Assembly: GCA_023388235.1 (NCBI GenBank)
Contig: JAEWGQ010000280.1
Coordinates: 1-9,423 of the forward strand
DNA from: Actinomycetes bacterium
GTDB lineage: Bacteria > Actinomycetota > Actinomycetes > Actinomycetales > Cellulomonadaceae
Direction: 5' to 3'
Length of the DNA: 9,423 bases
Both the position numbers and the translations under genes were made by a program. The notes beneath the pieces were generated by a model. The model was not told the origin of the DNA. It saw nothing but the letters and a program-made list of their open reading frames with translations, and searched no databases. Shown here in pieces: positions 1 to 9,101 of this stretch (its first letter is position 1; each line of letters begins with the position of its first letter).

Positions 1-26
1 GCCGGGCACCCCGCAGGGTGCCCGGC
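1..26 (-). terminator. Hairpin terminator candidate after tkt
   Basis: Bases 1-11 (GCCGGGCACCC) and 16-26 (GGGTGCCCGGC) are perfect reverse complements around a 4-nt loop, CGCA. The hairpin begins 25 bp past the tkt stop, where an intrinsic terminator would sit. No U-tract can be judged because the window starts at the hairpin, so the stem may continue to the left. Terminators without U-tracts are common in high-GC actinomycetes. It could also serve a convergent gene outside the window. Confidence 0.7.
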
Positions 27-51
27 CGCCGGTCCGCTCGGCGCGGTCGCG

Positions 52-2217
52 TCAGAGCTGGTCGCCCGTGCCGCTCGCGGTCGGGGCGCTGGCGTCGGAC
101 GCCGGGGCGCTCGCGCCGCGGGCCGCCGCGATCGACTCGTGCGCGGCCGCCACGACGGCGTCGGCGGTGATGCCGAACTCCTCGTACAGCGTCTCGTACG
201 CCGCGGAGGCGCCGTAGTGCTCGAGCGACACGGCGCGGCCGGCGTCGCCCAGGAGCTTCCACCAGGACAGCGCGATGCCGGCCTCGACGGAGACGCGGGC
301 CTTCACCGACGCCGGGAGCACCGACTCGCGGTACGCCTCGTCCTGCTCGGCGAACCACTCGAGGCACGGGGCGGACACGACGCGCGTCGGCACGCCGGCG
401 GCCTCGAGGGTCTCGCGGGCCGCGACGGCCAGCTGCACCTCGGAGCCGGTGCCGACGAGGACGACCTCGGGCGTGCCGGTCGACGCCTCGAGCAGCACGT
501 ACGCGCCGCGGGCGACGCCCTCGGCGGACGCGAAGCCCTCCTCGCCGCGGGGGAACGTCGGGACGTTCTGCCGGGTGAGGATGAGGGCGGCGGGGCCGTC
601 GGTGCGCTCGAGGATCGCCTTCCACGCCTGCGCCGTCTCGTTGGCGTCGGCGGGGCGGACGACCGCGAGGCCCGGGATGGCCCGGACGGCGGTGAGGTGC
701 TCGACCGGCTGGTGGGTCGGGCCGTCCTCGCCGAGGCCGATCGAGTCGTGCGTCCACACGTAGATCGCCGGCACGCCCATGAGCGAGGCCAGGCGGACCG
801 ACCCGCGCATGTAGTCGGAGAACGTGAAGAACGTCCCGCCGTACGGCCGGGTCAGGCCGTGCAGGGCGATGCCGGACAGGATCGCGCCCATGCCGTGCTC
901 GCGGATGCCGAAGTGCAGCGTGCGGCCGTACTCGTTGCCCGCGAACTCGTGGGTGGAGCGCTCGGCCGGGATGAAGGACGGCTCGCCCTTCATCGTGGTG
1001 TTGTTCGACCCGGCGAGGTCGGCGGAGCCGCCCCACAGCTCGGGCAGCACCGGCGCGAGGGCGGAGAGCACCTCGCCGGAGGCGGCGCGGGTGGCGACGG
1101 CCTTGCCGGCGGGGAACGTCGGCAGGGCGTCGGCCCAGCCCTCGGGCAGCTTCCCGGCCCGGAGGCGCTCGAGCAGCGCCGCGCGCTCCGGGTTGGCCGC
1201 GCGCCAGGCGTCGAAGGCGGTGGTCCACTCGGCCTTGGCGGCGGCGCCGCGCTCCAGGGCCTTGCGGGTGTGCGCGATGACCTCGGGGTCGACGTCGAAG
1301 GACTTCTCCGGGTCGAAGCCGAGGACCTCCTTGAGGCCGCGGACCTCGTCGGTGCCCAGCTTGGAGCCGTGCGAGCCGTGGGTGTTCTGCTTCGTCGGCG
1401 AGGGCCAGGCGATGATCGTGCGCAGGCCGATGAACGACGGGCGGTCGGTGACGGCCTTGGCGGCCTCGATCGCGGCGTGCAGCGCGTCCACGTTCTCCGT
1501 GTACTCGCCGCCCTCGGTCCAGTCGACGAACTGGACGTGCCAGCCGTACGCCTCGTAGCGCTTGACGACGTCCTCGGTGAACGCGATCTCGGTGTCGCCC
1601 TCGATCGAGATGTGGTTGTCGTCCCAGATCGCGATGAGGTTGCCGAGCTTCTGGGTGCCCGCGATCGAGGACGCCTCGGAGGACACGCCCTCCTGCAGGT
1701 CGCCGTCGGAGGCGATCACGTACACGAAGTGGTCGAACGGGCTGGTGCCCGGGGCGGCCTCGGGGTCGAGCAGGCCGCGCTCGCGGCGCGCCGCCATCGC
1801 GAAGCCCACCGCGGAGGAGATGCCCTGGCCCAGCGGGCCGGTGGTGATCTCGACGCCGGCGGTGTGCTTGTACTCCGGGTGGCCGGGGGTCTTGGAGCCC
1901 CAGGTGCGCAGCGCCTCGATGTCCTCGAGCTCCAGGCCGAAGCCGGCGAGGTACAGCTGGATGTACTGCGTCAGCGACGAGTGGCCGGCCGACAGGATGA
2001 ACCGGTCGCGTCCCAGCCAGTGCGGGTCCGCCGGGTCGTGCCGCATGACGTTCTGGTAGAGCAGGTAGGCGGCCGGGGCCAGGCTGATCGCCGTGCCGGG
2101 GTGGCCGTTGCCGACCTTCTCCACCGCGTCCGCGGCCAGGACGCGGACCGTGTCGACGGCCTTGCGGTCCAGGTCGGTCCAGCCGACGGTCTCGGCCAGG
2201 GGAGCCTTCGCGTTCAC
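52..2217 (-). CDS. tkt: Transketolase
   Basis: Thiamine-diphosphate enzyme of the non-oxidative pentose phosphate pathway. It moves two-carbon ketol units from xylulose 5-phosphate to ribose 5-phosphate or erythrose 4-phosphate, in the cytosol. The 721-aa protein is slightly longer than the usual 660-700 aa. Visible motifs: VGNGHPG (35-41), LSAGHSS (75-81, active-site His79), the ThDP/metal motif from SDGD at 170 to DDN at 199-201, HGSHGSK (280-286, His284), the catalytic glutamate in GIREHGM (Glu440), and EDGPTHQPVEHL (497-508, His502). By alignment from memory, His79, His284, Glu440 and His502 match E. coli His66, His261, Glu411 and His473. The start is GTG (codon 2217-2215). AGG lies 4 nt upstream, and the nearby ATG and GTG are out of frame. 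Residues after about 700 form an Ala/Ser/Pro/Thr-rich tail that the fold does not need. The gene is divergent from ppc, and no other pentose phosphate gene is seen in the window. Confidence 0.97.
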   Translation of the reverse strand: MNAKAPLAETVGWTDLDRKAVDTVRVLAADAVEKVGNGHPGTAISLAPAAYLLYQNVMRHDPADPHWLGRDRFILSAGHSSLTQYIQLYLAGFGLELEDIEALRTWGSKTPGHPEYKHTAGVEITTGPLGQGISSAVGFAMAARRERGLLDPEAAPGTSPFDHFVYVIASDGDLQEGVSSEASSIAGTQKLGNLIAIWDDNHISIEGDTEIAFTEDVVKRYEAYGWHVQFVDWTEGGEYTENVDALHAAIEAAKAVTDRPSFIGLRTIIAWPSPTKQNTHGSHGSKLGTDEVRGLKEVLGFDPEKSFDVDPEVIAHTRKALERGAAAKAEWTTAFDAWRAANPERAALLERLRAGKLPEGWADALPTFPAGKAVATRAASGEVLSALAPVLPELWGGSADLAGSNNTTMKGEPSFIPAERSTHEFAGNEYGRTLHFGIREHGMGAILSGIALHGLTRPYGGTFFTFSDYMRGSVRLASLMGVPAIYVWTHDSIGLGEDGPTHQPVEHLTAVRAIPGLAVVRPADANETAQAWKAILERTDGPAALILTRQNVPTFPRGEEGFASAEGVARGAYVLLEASTGTPEVVLVGTGSEVQLAVAARETLEAAGVPTRVVSAPCLEWFAEQDEAYRESVLPASVKARVSVEAGIALSWWKLLGDAGRAVSLEHYGASAAYETLYEEFGITADAVVAAAHESIAAARGASAPASDASAPTASGTGDQL

Positions 2218-2220
2218 CGC

Positions 2221-2225
2221 ACCTC
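2221..2225 (-). promoter_or_regulatory. Ribosome binding site deciding the tkt GTG start
   Basis: On the minus strand the sequence reads GAAATGAGGTGCG directly before GTG. GAGGT is a Shine-Dalgarno-like core with only 3 nt to the start codon, which is short. The ATG and GTG just upstream are not in frame with transketolase, so GTG at 2217 remains the best start. Confidence 0.55.
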
Positions 2226-2310
2226 ATTTCCGCCCGGACCGGCGGCCCGGGGCATCGGGGGTTCTGGGCTCGCCCGACCGCGGGCGCGGCCGGTCGCGGG
2301 CACTGCGTCT

Positions 2311-2322
2311 GAGCCTAGACTC
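2311..2322. promoter_or_regulatory. Overlapping divergent -10 elements (tkt and possibly ppc)
   Basis: The 12-mer GAGCCTAGACTC is palindromic except for one base pair. It contains TAGACT on the plus strand (2316-2321) and TAGGCT on the minus strand (2317-2312), both matching the actinobacterial TANNNT -10 pattern. It lies near the middle of the spacer, among few A/T-rich bases. Use in the tkt direction would give a leader of roughly 85-90 nt; use in the ppc direction about 105 nt. I see no good -35 hexamer on either side, so the assignment rests on the -10 match and position. Confidence 0.4.
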
Positions 2323-2414
2323 CCGCGGGCGCCGCGCAGGACAGCGCGGGCGCGGGGTCCGCTCTGCGGGAGGACGTGGCCGACTGGCGGACAGCCGTCT
2401 CGTGCGTCGGACGG

Positions 2415-2432
2415 TTGACCTACTCTTGACCG
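2415..2432 (+). promoter_or_regulatory. Candidate leaderless promoter of ppc
   Basis: TACTCT (2421-2426) fits the TANNNT -10 pattern and lies 6 nt before the GTG start codon of ppc. That spacing would place transcription initiation on or beside the G of GTG, giving a leaderless mRNA, a frequent arrangement in actinobacteria. No purine-rich Shine-Dalgarno sequence precedes the GTG. The hexamer TTGACC occurs at 2415-2420 and 2426-2431, 11 bp apart, flanking the -10 candidate. Neither copy is correctly spaced to act as its -35, so they may be incidental or an operator. Confidence 0.4.
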
Positions 2433-5108
<2,676 letters not shown>

Positions 5109-5119
5109 GCCGCGGGACG

Positions 5120-5159
5120 ACGACGGCCCGGCACTCTCGCGGGGGTGCCGGGCCGTCGT
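5120..5159. terminator. Bidirectional hairpin terminator between ppc and the MetE-like gene
   Basis: ACGACGGCCCGGCAC (5120-5134) and GTGCCGGGCCGTCGT (5145-5159) are perfect 15-bp reverse complements around a 10-nt loop. The hairpin starts 11 bp after the ppc stop and ends 12 bp from the stop of the convergent gene, filling almost the whole 63-bp spacer. It is thus placed to end both transcripts. No T-tract follows on either strand, which is usual for GC-rich actinomycete terminators. Confidence 0.85.
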
Positions 5160-5171
5160 GCGTCCGGGGTG

Positions 5172-6380
5172 TCAGCCCCAGAGGCGCCGGGTCGCGAGCT
5201 CCGCGCCGCGCACCAGCGTCTCCAGCTTCGCCCAGGCGATCTGGTGGTGGATCCGGCCGCCCAGCCCGCAGTCGGTGGACGCGATCACGTTCTCCCGGCC
5301 GACCAGGCGCGCGAACCGCTCGATGCGGTCGGCGACCAGCTCCGGGTGCTCCACGACGTTGGTCGCGTGCCCGACGACGCCCGGCAGGATCAGCCGGCCC
5401 TCGGGCAGGGTGACGTCCTCCCACACCCGCCACTCGTGCTCGTGCCGCACGTTCGCCGCCTCGAACGAGTACGCGCCCGCGTTGACCTTGAGCATGGTGC
5501 GGACGATGTCGGCCATCGGCAGGTCCGTGGTGTGCGGGCCGTGCCAGGAGCCCCAGCACAGGTGGTAGCGGATCCGGTCCTCCGGCAGGCCGCGCAGCGC
5601 GTGGTTGAGGGCCTCGACGCGCAGCTCCGAGAACCGCAGGTAGTCCTCGAGCGCCGGCTCCGGGGTGATCTGGTCCCAGTTCTCGGCGAGCGACGGGTCG
5701 TCGATCTGCAGCACCAGGCCCGCGTCGATGATCGCGACGTACTCCTCGCGCAGCGCGTCGGCGAGCGCCCAGACGAACTCCTCGTCGGTGCCGTAGAAGT
5801 CGTTGTCCATCCGCGCGGCGCTGCCGGGGGCGATCGCGGTGACGAAGCCCTCGCGCGCGCCGGTGGCCTCCAGGGCCGCCCGGAGGTTCGCGACGTCCTG
5901 CGCGACCGCGTCCTGCCCCGTGTACGACAGCGGGGCGACCGCGGTCGGGAACGGCTTCGGCGCGCCGCCGTGGAACACGCCCGACGTCGGGTCGGCGTAC
6001 GCCTCCTCGAACCGCGCGCGGTCGCGGCGCCGGCCGAAGCCCGTCACGCGCACGTCGCCCGGACCGGACTGCACGTCCTTGAGGATCCAGCTCGCGCCGT
6101 CCCGCAGCTCCAGGCCGCCGAGGCGCTGGAACGAGTACGACCACCAGGCGCCGTAGTCGATCGGGCTGCTCATCGCCTTGCCGAACTCGCCGTCCCCGGG
6201 CACGTCGACGCCGAGGTCGACCTGCCGCCGGACCAGGCCCGTCACCGCGTCGGCGAGCAGCTCGGCGTACCCGGCCGGGTCGTCACCGGCCTCGCGGGCG
6301 GCGTTCGCGGCGATCAGCTCGGGCGTGCGCGGCAGGCTGCCGGCGTGGCTGGTGAGGATGCGGTCGGTGCTGGCGATCAT
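5172..6380 (-). CDS. MetE-like cobalamin-independent methionine synthase II family protein
   Basis: A 402-aa single-domain enzyme resembling the C-terminal catalytic half of MetE (Meth_synt_2 type). It has the fold for zinc-activated thiol methyl transfer, probably in the cytosol. The zinc ligand set is visible: HLC (His273, Cys275), Glu307 in SFEAAN and Cys371 in STDCGL. SHAGSLPRTPEL (11-22) and GDGEFGK (62-68) are also family-like, as is CWGSWHGPHTTDLP (275-288). The N-terminal half of full MetE (about 750 aa) is absent, so methyltetrahydrofolate-triglutamate may not be the donor. Related short enzymes include YxjG/YxjH of Bacillus and epoxyalkane:coenzyme M transferase; the substrate cannot be read from sequence. 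The ATG at 6380 is chosen because GGGAG lies 6 nt upstream. An in-frame ATG at 6416 would add 12 residues but has no Shine-Dalgarno sequence. It is the last of three minus-strand genes, 116 bp after the acyl-CoA ligase, with a strong hairpin between. Confidence 0.88.
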   Translation of the reverse strand: MIASTDRILTSHAGSLPRTPELIAANAAREAGDDPAGYAELLADAVTGLVRRQVDLGVDVPGDGEFGKAMSSPIDYGAWWSYSFQRLGGLELRDGASWILKDVQSGPGDVRVTGFGRRRDRARFEEAYADPTSGVFHGGAPKPFPTAVAPLSYTGQDAVAQDVANLRAALEATGAREGFVTAIAPGSAARMDNDFYGTDEEFVWALADALREEYVAIIDAGLVLQIDDPSLAENWDQITPEPALEDYLRFSELRVEALNHALRGLPEDRIRYHLCWGSWHGPHTTDLPMADIVRTMLKVNAGAYSFEAANVRHEHEWRVWEDVTLPEGRLILPGVVGHATNVVEHPELVADRIERFARLVGRENVIASTDCGLGGRIHHQIAWAKLETLVRGAELATRRLWG

Positions 6381-6386
6381 CGGGTT

Positions 6387-6391
6387 CTCCC
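6387..6391 (-). promoter_or_regulatory. Ribosome binding site deciding the MetE-like start
   Basis: The minus strand reads GGGAG, then 6 nt, then ATG at 6380. This is the only good Shine-Dalgarno match near either candidate start and argues against the longer form from 6416. Confidence 0.6.
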
Positions 6392-6427
6392 GGCTCGGCG
6401 AGGGGTCGGGCGTCATGGTGGCACAGC

Positions 6428-6485
6428 GCGCCGCCCGGCCCCCGCGCCGCCCGCCGGGTGGATGGGCGCGGGAGCCGGGCGGCGC
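6428..6485 (-). terminator. Long intergenic hairpin between the acyl-CoA ligase and MetE-like genes
   Basis: GCGCCGCCCGGC (6428-6439) pairs perfectly with 6474-6485. After one C/A mismatch (6440/6473), CCCGCGCC (6441-6448) pairs with 6465-6472. This gives 20 pairs in two blocks with a 16-nt loop. On the transcribed strand the hairpin begins 11 bp after the ligase stop at 6497, as a terminator would. No U-tract follows. The base of the stem is only 47 bp from the MetE-like start at 6380, leaving little room for a separate promoter. It may instead be an attenuator or an mRNA-stabilising hairpin within one operon. Confidence 0.6.
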
Positions 6486-6496
6486 CGGGGGTCGCG

Positions 6497-8194
6497 TCAG
6501 AGGCGGGGGAGGACCAGCTCGCGCACCTGCTTGCGCAGCACCTTGCCGAGCATCGACCGCGGGGTGTCCTCGATCGCGACGACCCGCTGCGGCACCTTGT
6601 ACGCCGCGAGGTGCTCCCGGCAGTACTGGCGCAGCGCGGCCTCGTCGAGCGTCGCACCGGGCTCGAGCTCGACCGCCGCGACCACCATCTCGCCGCCGCG
6701 CTCCAGCGGCTTGCCGATCACCGCGGCGTCCGCGACCGTCGGGTGCCCGCGCAGCACGGCCTCGACCTCGGTGGGGGAGACGTTGAAGCCCCCGGTGATG
6801 ATGAGCTCCTTCGCGCGGTCGACGATCGTGGTGAAGCCGTCGGCGTCCACCGTCACGATGTCCCCGGTGCGCAGCCACCCGCCCGGCAGCAGCGTGGCCG
6901 CCGTCTCCTCCGGGTTGTTCCAGTAGCCCGCGAAGACCTGCGGGCCGTGCAGCAGCAGCTCGCCCGGGGTGCCCGGCGGGACGTCCGCCGACGGGTCCTC
7001 GGGGTCGACCACGCGCATCCGGGTCGACGGGAACGGGATGCCGATCGTCCCGGTGCGCCGGGTCGGGTGGAACGGGTTGCCGAGCGCGACCGGGGACGAC
7101 TCCGTCATGCCGTAGCCCTCGACCAGCAGCCCGCCGGACATCGACTCCCACAGCTCGACGGTCGCGTCCGGCAGGTTCATCGCGCCGGAGATGCAGAACC
7201 GGCACGAGGCCAGCGACACGCCCTGCTCCCGCGCGGCCATCGCCGTGCGCTCGTAGATCGGCGGCACCGCGCAGTACACCGTCGCGGGCGACTTCCGCAT
7301 GGCGTCGAGCACGAGCTTCGTGTCGAACTTCGGGAACAGGACGATCAGCGCCTGCTTGCGGATGCCGTAGGTCAGGTACAGCGTCATGCCGAACGCGTGG
7401 AACATCGGCAGGATCGCGTAGAACACCTCCTTGCGGTACTCCGCGCCGTGCATCCACGCCTCGCCCTGCAGCGCGTTGGCGTAGAGGTTGAGGTGCGTGA
7501 GCATCGCGCCCTTGGGGCGGCCGGTGGTGCCGGAGGTGTACTGGATCGCCGCCAGGTCCGACACGGTGGGCCGCGGGTACGCCGGGTCCAGCGGGCCGTG
7601 GGACAGCAGGTCCTCCCAGGGCGTGGTGCCCGGCGCCGGCGCCGTCAGCGAGCGCCGCGTGGCGCGCAGGCTGGGCACGGGCAGCGACAGGGCCGCGCGC
7701 TTCACCGCGGGGAACGCCCGCAGCAGGTTGACGGACACGACGTGGTCGATGCCGACGTCCGCCGGGAACTGCCGGATCTGCTCGACCGCCTTGTCCCACG
7801 CGATGACCACGCGGGCCTGGTGGTCCTCGAACTGGTGCCGCAGCTCGCGGGACGTGTACAGCGGGTTGTGCTCGACCACGACGGCGCCCAGGCGCAGCAC
7901 CGCGTAGAACGCCACGACGTGCTGCGGGCAGTTCGGCAGCAGCAGGGCGACGCGGTCGCGGGGCTTCACGCCGAGCCGGCGCAGCCCCTCCGCGGCGCGC
8001 TGCACCTGCGCGCCGAGCTCGGCGTACGTGGTGCGGCGCCCGAAGAACTCGAGCGCGGGGGCGTCACCGGCCTCCGCGACCGAGCGCTCGAACATCGCCA
8101 CGAGCGACTCGGTGGGCAGGTCGATGTCGGCGGGCACGCCGGGCTGGTACTGCGCGACCCAGGGACGGTCGTCGGTCGAGGTCATGCCTGCCAT
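6497..8194 (-). CDS. Long-chain fatty acid--CoA ligase (FadD-like, ANL superfamily)
   Basis: Adenylate-forming enzyme that activates a fatty acid with ATP to an acyl-AMP and then to acyl-CoA, the entry step to beta-oxidation or complex lipid synthesis. It is cytosolic or membrane-associated; no signal peptide is seen. The 565-aa length is close to E. coli FadD (561). Motifs: the P-loop YTSGTTGRPKG (219-229), the substrate-pocket region LPMFHAFGM (262-270), YGMTES (361-366), GWLRTGD (439-445), the hinge segment VDRAKELIITGGFNVSP (458-474) and the C-terminal GKVLRK with catalytic Lys551. All are intact, so the enzyme should be active. Chain length is inferred from family likeness only. The ATG at 8194 has a weak GGA 8 nt upstream; the in-frame ATG at 8185 (MTSTDD) has AGG too close. 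Either is possible. The hydrolase gene ends 63 bp upstream on the same strand, which suggests co-transcription. Confidence 0.93.
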   Translation of the reverse strand: MAGMTSTDDRPWVAQYQPGVPADIDLPTESLVAMFERSVAEAGDAPALEFFGRRTTYAELGAQVQRAAEGLRRLGVKPRDRVALLLPNCPQHVVAFYAVLRLGAVVVEHNPLYTSRELRHQFEDHQARVVIAWDKAVEQIRQFPADVGIDHVVSVNLLRAFPAVKRAALSLPVPSLRATRRSLTAPAPGTTPWEDLLSHGPLDPAYPRPTVSDLAAIQYTSGTTGRPKGAMLTHLNLYANALQGEAWMHGAEYRKEVFYAILPMFHAFGMTLYLTYGIRKQALIVLFPKFDTKLVLDAMRKSPATVYCAVPPIYERTAMAAREQGVSLASCRFCISGAMNLPDATVELWESMSGGLLVEGYGMTESSPVALGNPFHPTRRTGTIGIPFPSTRMRVVDPEDPSADVPPGTPGELLLHGPQVFAGYWNNPEETAATLLPGGWLRTGDIVTVDADGFTTIVDRAKELIITGGFNVSPTEVEAVLRGHPTVADAAVIGKPLERGGEMVVAAVELEPGATLDEAALRQYCREHLAAYKVPQRVVAIEDTPRSMLGKVLRKQVRELVLPRL

Positions 8195-8200
8195 TGTGGC

Positions 8201-8229
8201 GGTCCGGGCGCGCTCGCGGCGCCGGAACC
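8201..8229. other. Weak hairpin in the hydrolase-ligase spacer
   Basis: GGTCCGG (8201-8207) can pair with CCGGAACC (8222-8229) with one bulged A, around a GC-rich loop. The stem is short and imperfect, so it is a poor terminator. It is recorded because it lies in the 63-bp spacer between two co-directional genes, just upstream of the ligase start at 8194. Confidence 0.25.
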
Positions 8230-8257
8230 GGTCCGCGACCGCAGCGCCCCCGTCGGG

Positions 8258-8935
8258 TCAGCCCAGCCGGGGCGGGCCGAGCGGCACGCGGTGCGCGAGC
8301 TCGCGCAGCACGTGCATGAGGATCCGGTTGAACGCCACCGGGGCGTGGCTGTTCACGTCGTGCCCGGCACCGGACACCACCCACTCCCGGGCGCCCGGGT
8401 GCGCACCGAGGTACCGGCGGGCGCCGAACCGCAGCGGGTCGCGGGCGCCGTTCACCAGCCACACCGGCAGCGCGACGCGGCGCAGGTCCTGCACCGGGCG
8501 GTACCCGTGCAGCGCCCCGAGCATGTCCGTCACGACGTGCCACGTGCCGCCGCCGAGACCCAGGGCGCCGACCACGCGGCGCGACGCCCGGCGGTACGCA
8601 CCCAGCGGCTTGCCGCGCAGGTCCGTCGAGCAGCCCGCGAGCACCACGCCGGCGAGCCGGTCCTCGTGCCGGCCGGCGTACGCCAGCGACATGTACCCGC
8701 CGAGCGACAGCCCCACCAGCAGCGGCGGCGCGTCGCACGCCCGGACGGCCGCGTCGATCGCCGCCAGGCCGCCTTCGAACGTGAACCGCTCGTGCGCGCG
8801 GCTGCCGTGCCCGGGCAGGTCGATCGCGATCGTCGGGTGACCGCCGTGCGTGAGGGCGCGCACCTGGTCGTCCCAGATGGCGGACGACGTGCGGGTGCCG
8901 TGCACGAGGACGATCGGGTGCGGGGTCTCGGTCAT
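8258..8935 (-). CDS. Alpha/beta fold hydrolase
   Basis: A 225-aa cytosolic hydrolase with a complete catalytic triad: nucleophile Ser77 in GLSLGG (75-80), Asp166 in NGARDPL (162-168) and His192 in GAGHD (189-193). The oxyanion-side motif VHGTRTSSAIW (11-21) and DLPGHG (39-44) are typical of the esterase/lipase-like family. The stretch between the nucleophile strand and the acid residue is short, so the lid is small; total length is below the family's usual 250-300 aa. The substrate is unknown: carboxyl ester, lactone and thioester are all possible. The ATG at 8935 is chosen because homology starts at once (PIVLVHG) and GGAAGG lies 4 nt upstream. The reading frame stays open to 9085, but that extension is Pro/Arg-rich and looks non-coding. 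It precedes the acyl-CoA ligase by 63 bp, probably in one operon. It might release fatty acids for the ligase, an inference from position only. Confidence 0.88.
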   Translation of the reverse strand: MTETPHPIVLVHGTRTSSAIWDDQVRALTHGGHPTIAIDLPGHGSRAHERFTFEGGLAAIDAAVRACDAPPLLVGLSLGGYMSLAYAGRHEDRLAGVVLAGCSTDLRGKPLGAYRRASRRVVGALGLGGGTWHVVTDMLGALHGYRPVQDLRRVALPVWLVNGARDPLRFGARRYLGAHPGAREWVVSGAGHDVNSHAPVAFNRILMHVLRELAHRVPLGPPRLG

Positions 8936-9020
8936 GCGCCCTTCCGGGGAGGGACCGCGCGGCCGTGGCGGCCGGCGTCGGCGGGGCCGCGGCGCCTGGA
9001 CCCGGCCGCGGGACCTCGCC

Positions 9021-9026
9021 ACGGTA
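9021..9026 (-). promoter_or_regulatory. Weak -10 candidate for the hydrolase operon
   Basis: TACCGT on the minus strand matches TANNNT and would give a leader of about 80 nt for the hydrolase gene. No recognisable -35 hexamer lies at the right distance; the tandem GGACCGGCTG repeat occupies that region. It is the best -10-like match I found in the 166-bp spacer. Confidence 0.25.
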
Positions 9027-9040
9027 ACCCCGGATCCTGG

Positions 9041-9060
9041 GGACCGGCTGGGACCGGCTG
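9041..9060. repeat. Tandem 10-bp duplication
   Basis: GGACCGGCTG occurs twice in direct succession (9041-9050 and 9051-9060), followed by GG, the beginning of a third copy. The 10-bp period is close to one helical turn, which would put both copies on the same DNA face. It lies in the spacer upstream of the hydrolase gene and may be a protein-binding site or a replication-slippage duplication. Confidence 0.6.
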
Positions 9061-9063
9061 GGT

Positions 9064-9087
9064 TCACCCGGGTGACCTCGCTCACCC
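9064..9087. promoter_or_regulatory. Operator-like palindrome with a third half-site
   Basis: TCACCCGGGTGA (9064-9075) is a perfect 12-bp palindrome. A third copy of its arm, TCACCC, lies at 9082-9087, 18 bp from the first. The second and third arms could also form a 6-bp hairpin with a 6-nt loop, starting 14 bp after the stop of the upstream regulator gene, so a weak terminator is the alternative. The position about 130 bp before the hydrolase start suits a regulator binding site, but no binding protein can be named. Confidence 0.4.
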
Positions 9088-9101
9088 CCGCGGGCCACGC
9101 C

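Noticed and set aside
139..2418. 759-aa open frame on the plus strand opposite tkt
   Set aside because: It is an antisense shadow of a clear transketolase gene. The translation is Arg/Gly/Ala-rich with no recognisable domain, as expected from GC-biased third positions.
6381..6496. SAM or cobalamin riboswitch ahead of the MetE-like gene
   Set aside because: The spacer is only 116 bp, dominated by one GC hairpin, and shows none of the conserved riboswitch core motifs I know.
6381..7799. N-terminal extension of the MetE-like frame into the ligase gene
   Set aside because: The extended part is the shifted frame of the ligase gene and crosses the intergenic hairpin. Homology and the GGGAG site begin at 6380.
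8936..9085. 50-residue N-terminal extension of the hydrolase
   Set aside because: It is Pro/Arg-rich, has no family counterpart, and would overlap the operator-like repeats. A good ribosome binding site precedes the ATG at 8935.
8064..9098. 344-aa minus-strand frame overlapping the hydrolase
   Set aside because: Frame-shifted shadow of the hydrolase and ligase start; Arg/Pro/Ala-rich with no motif.
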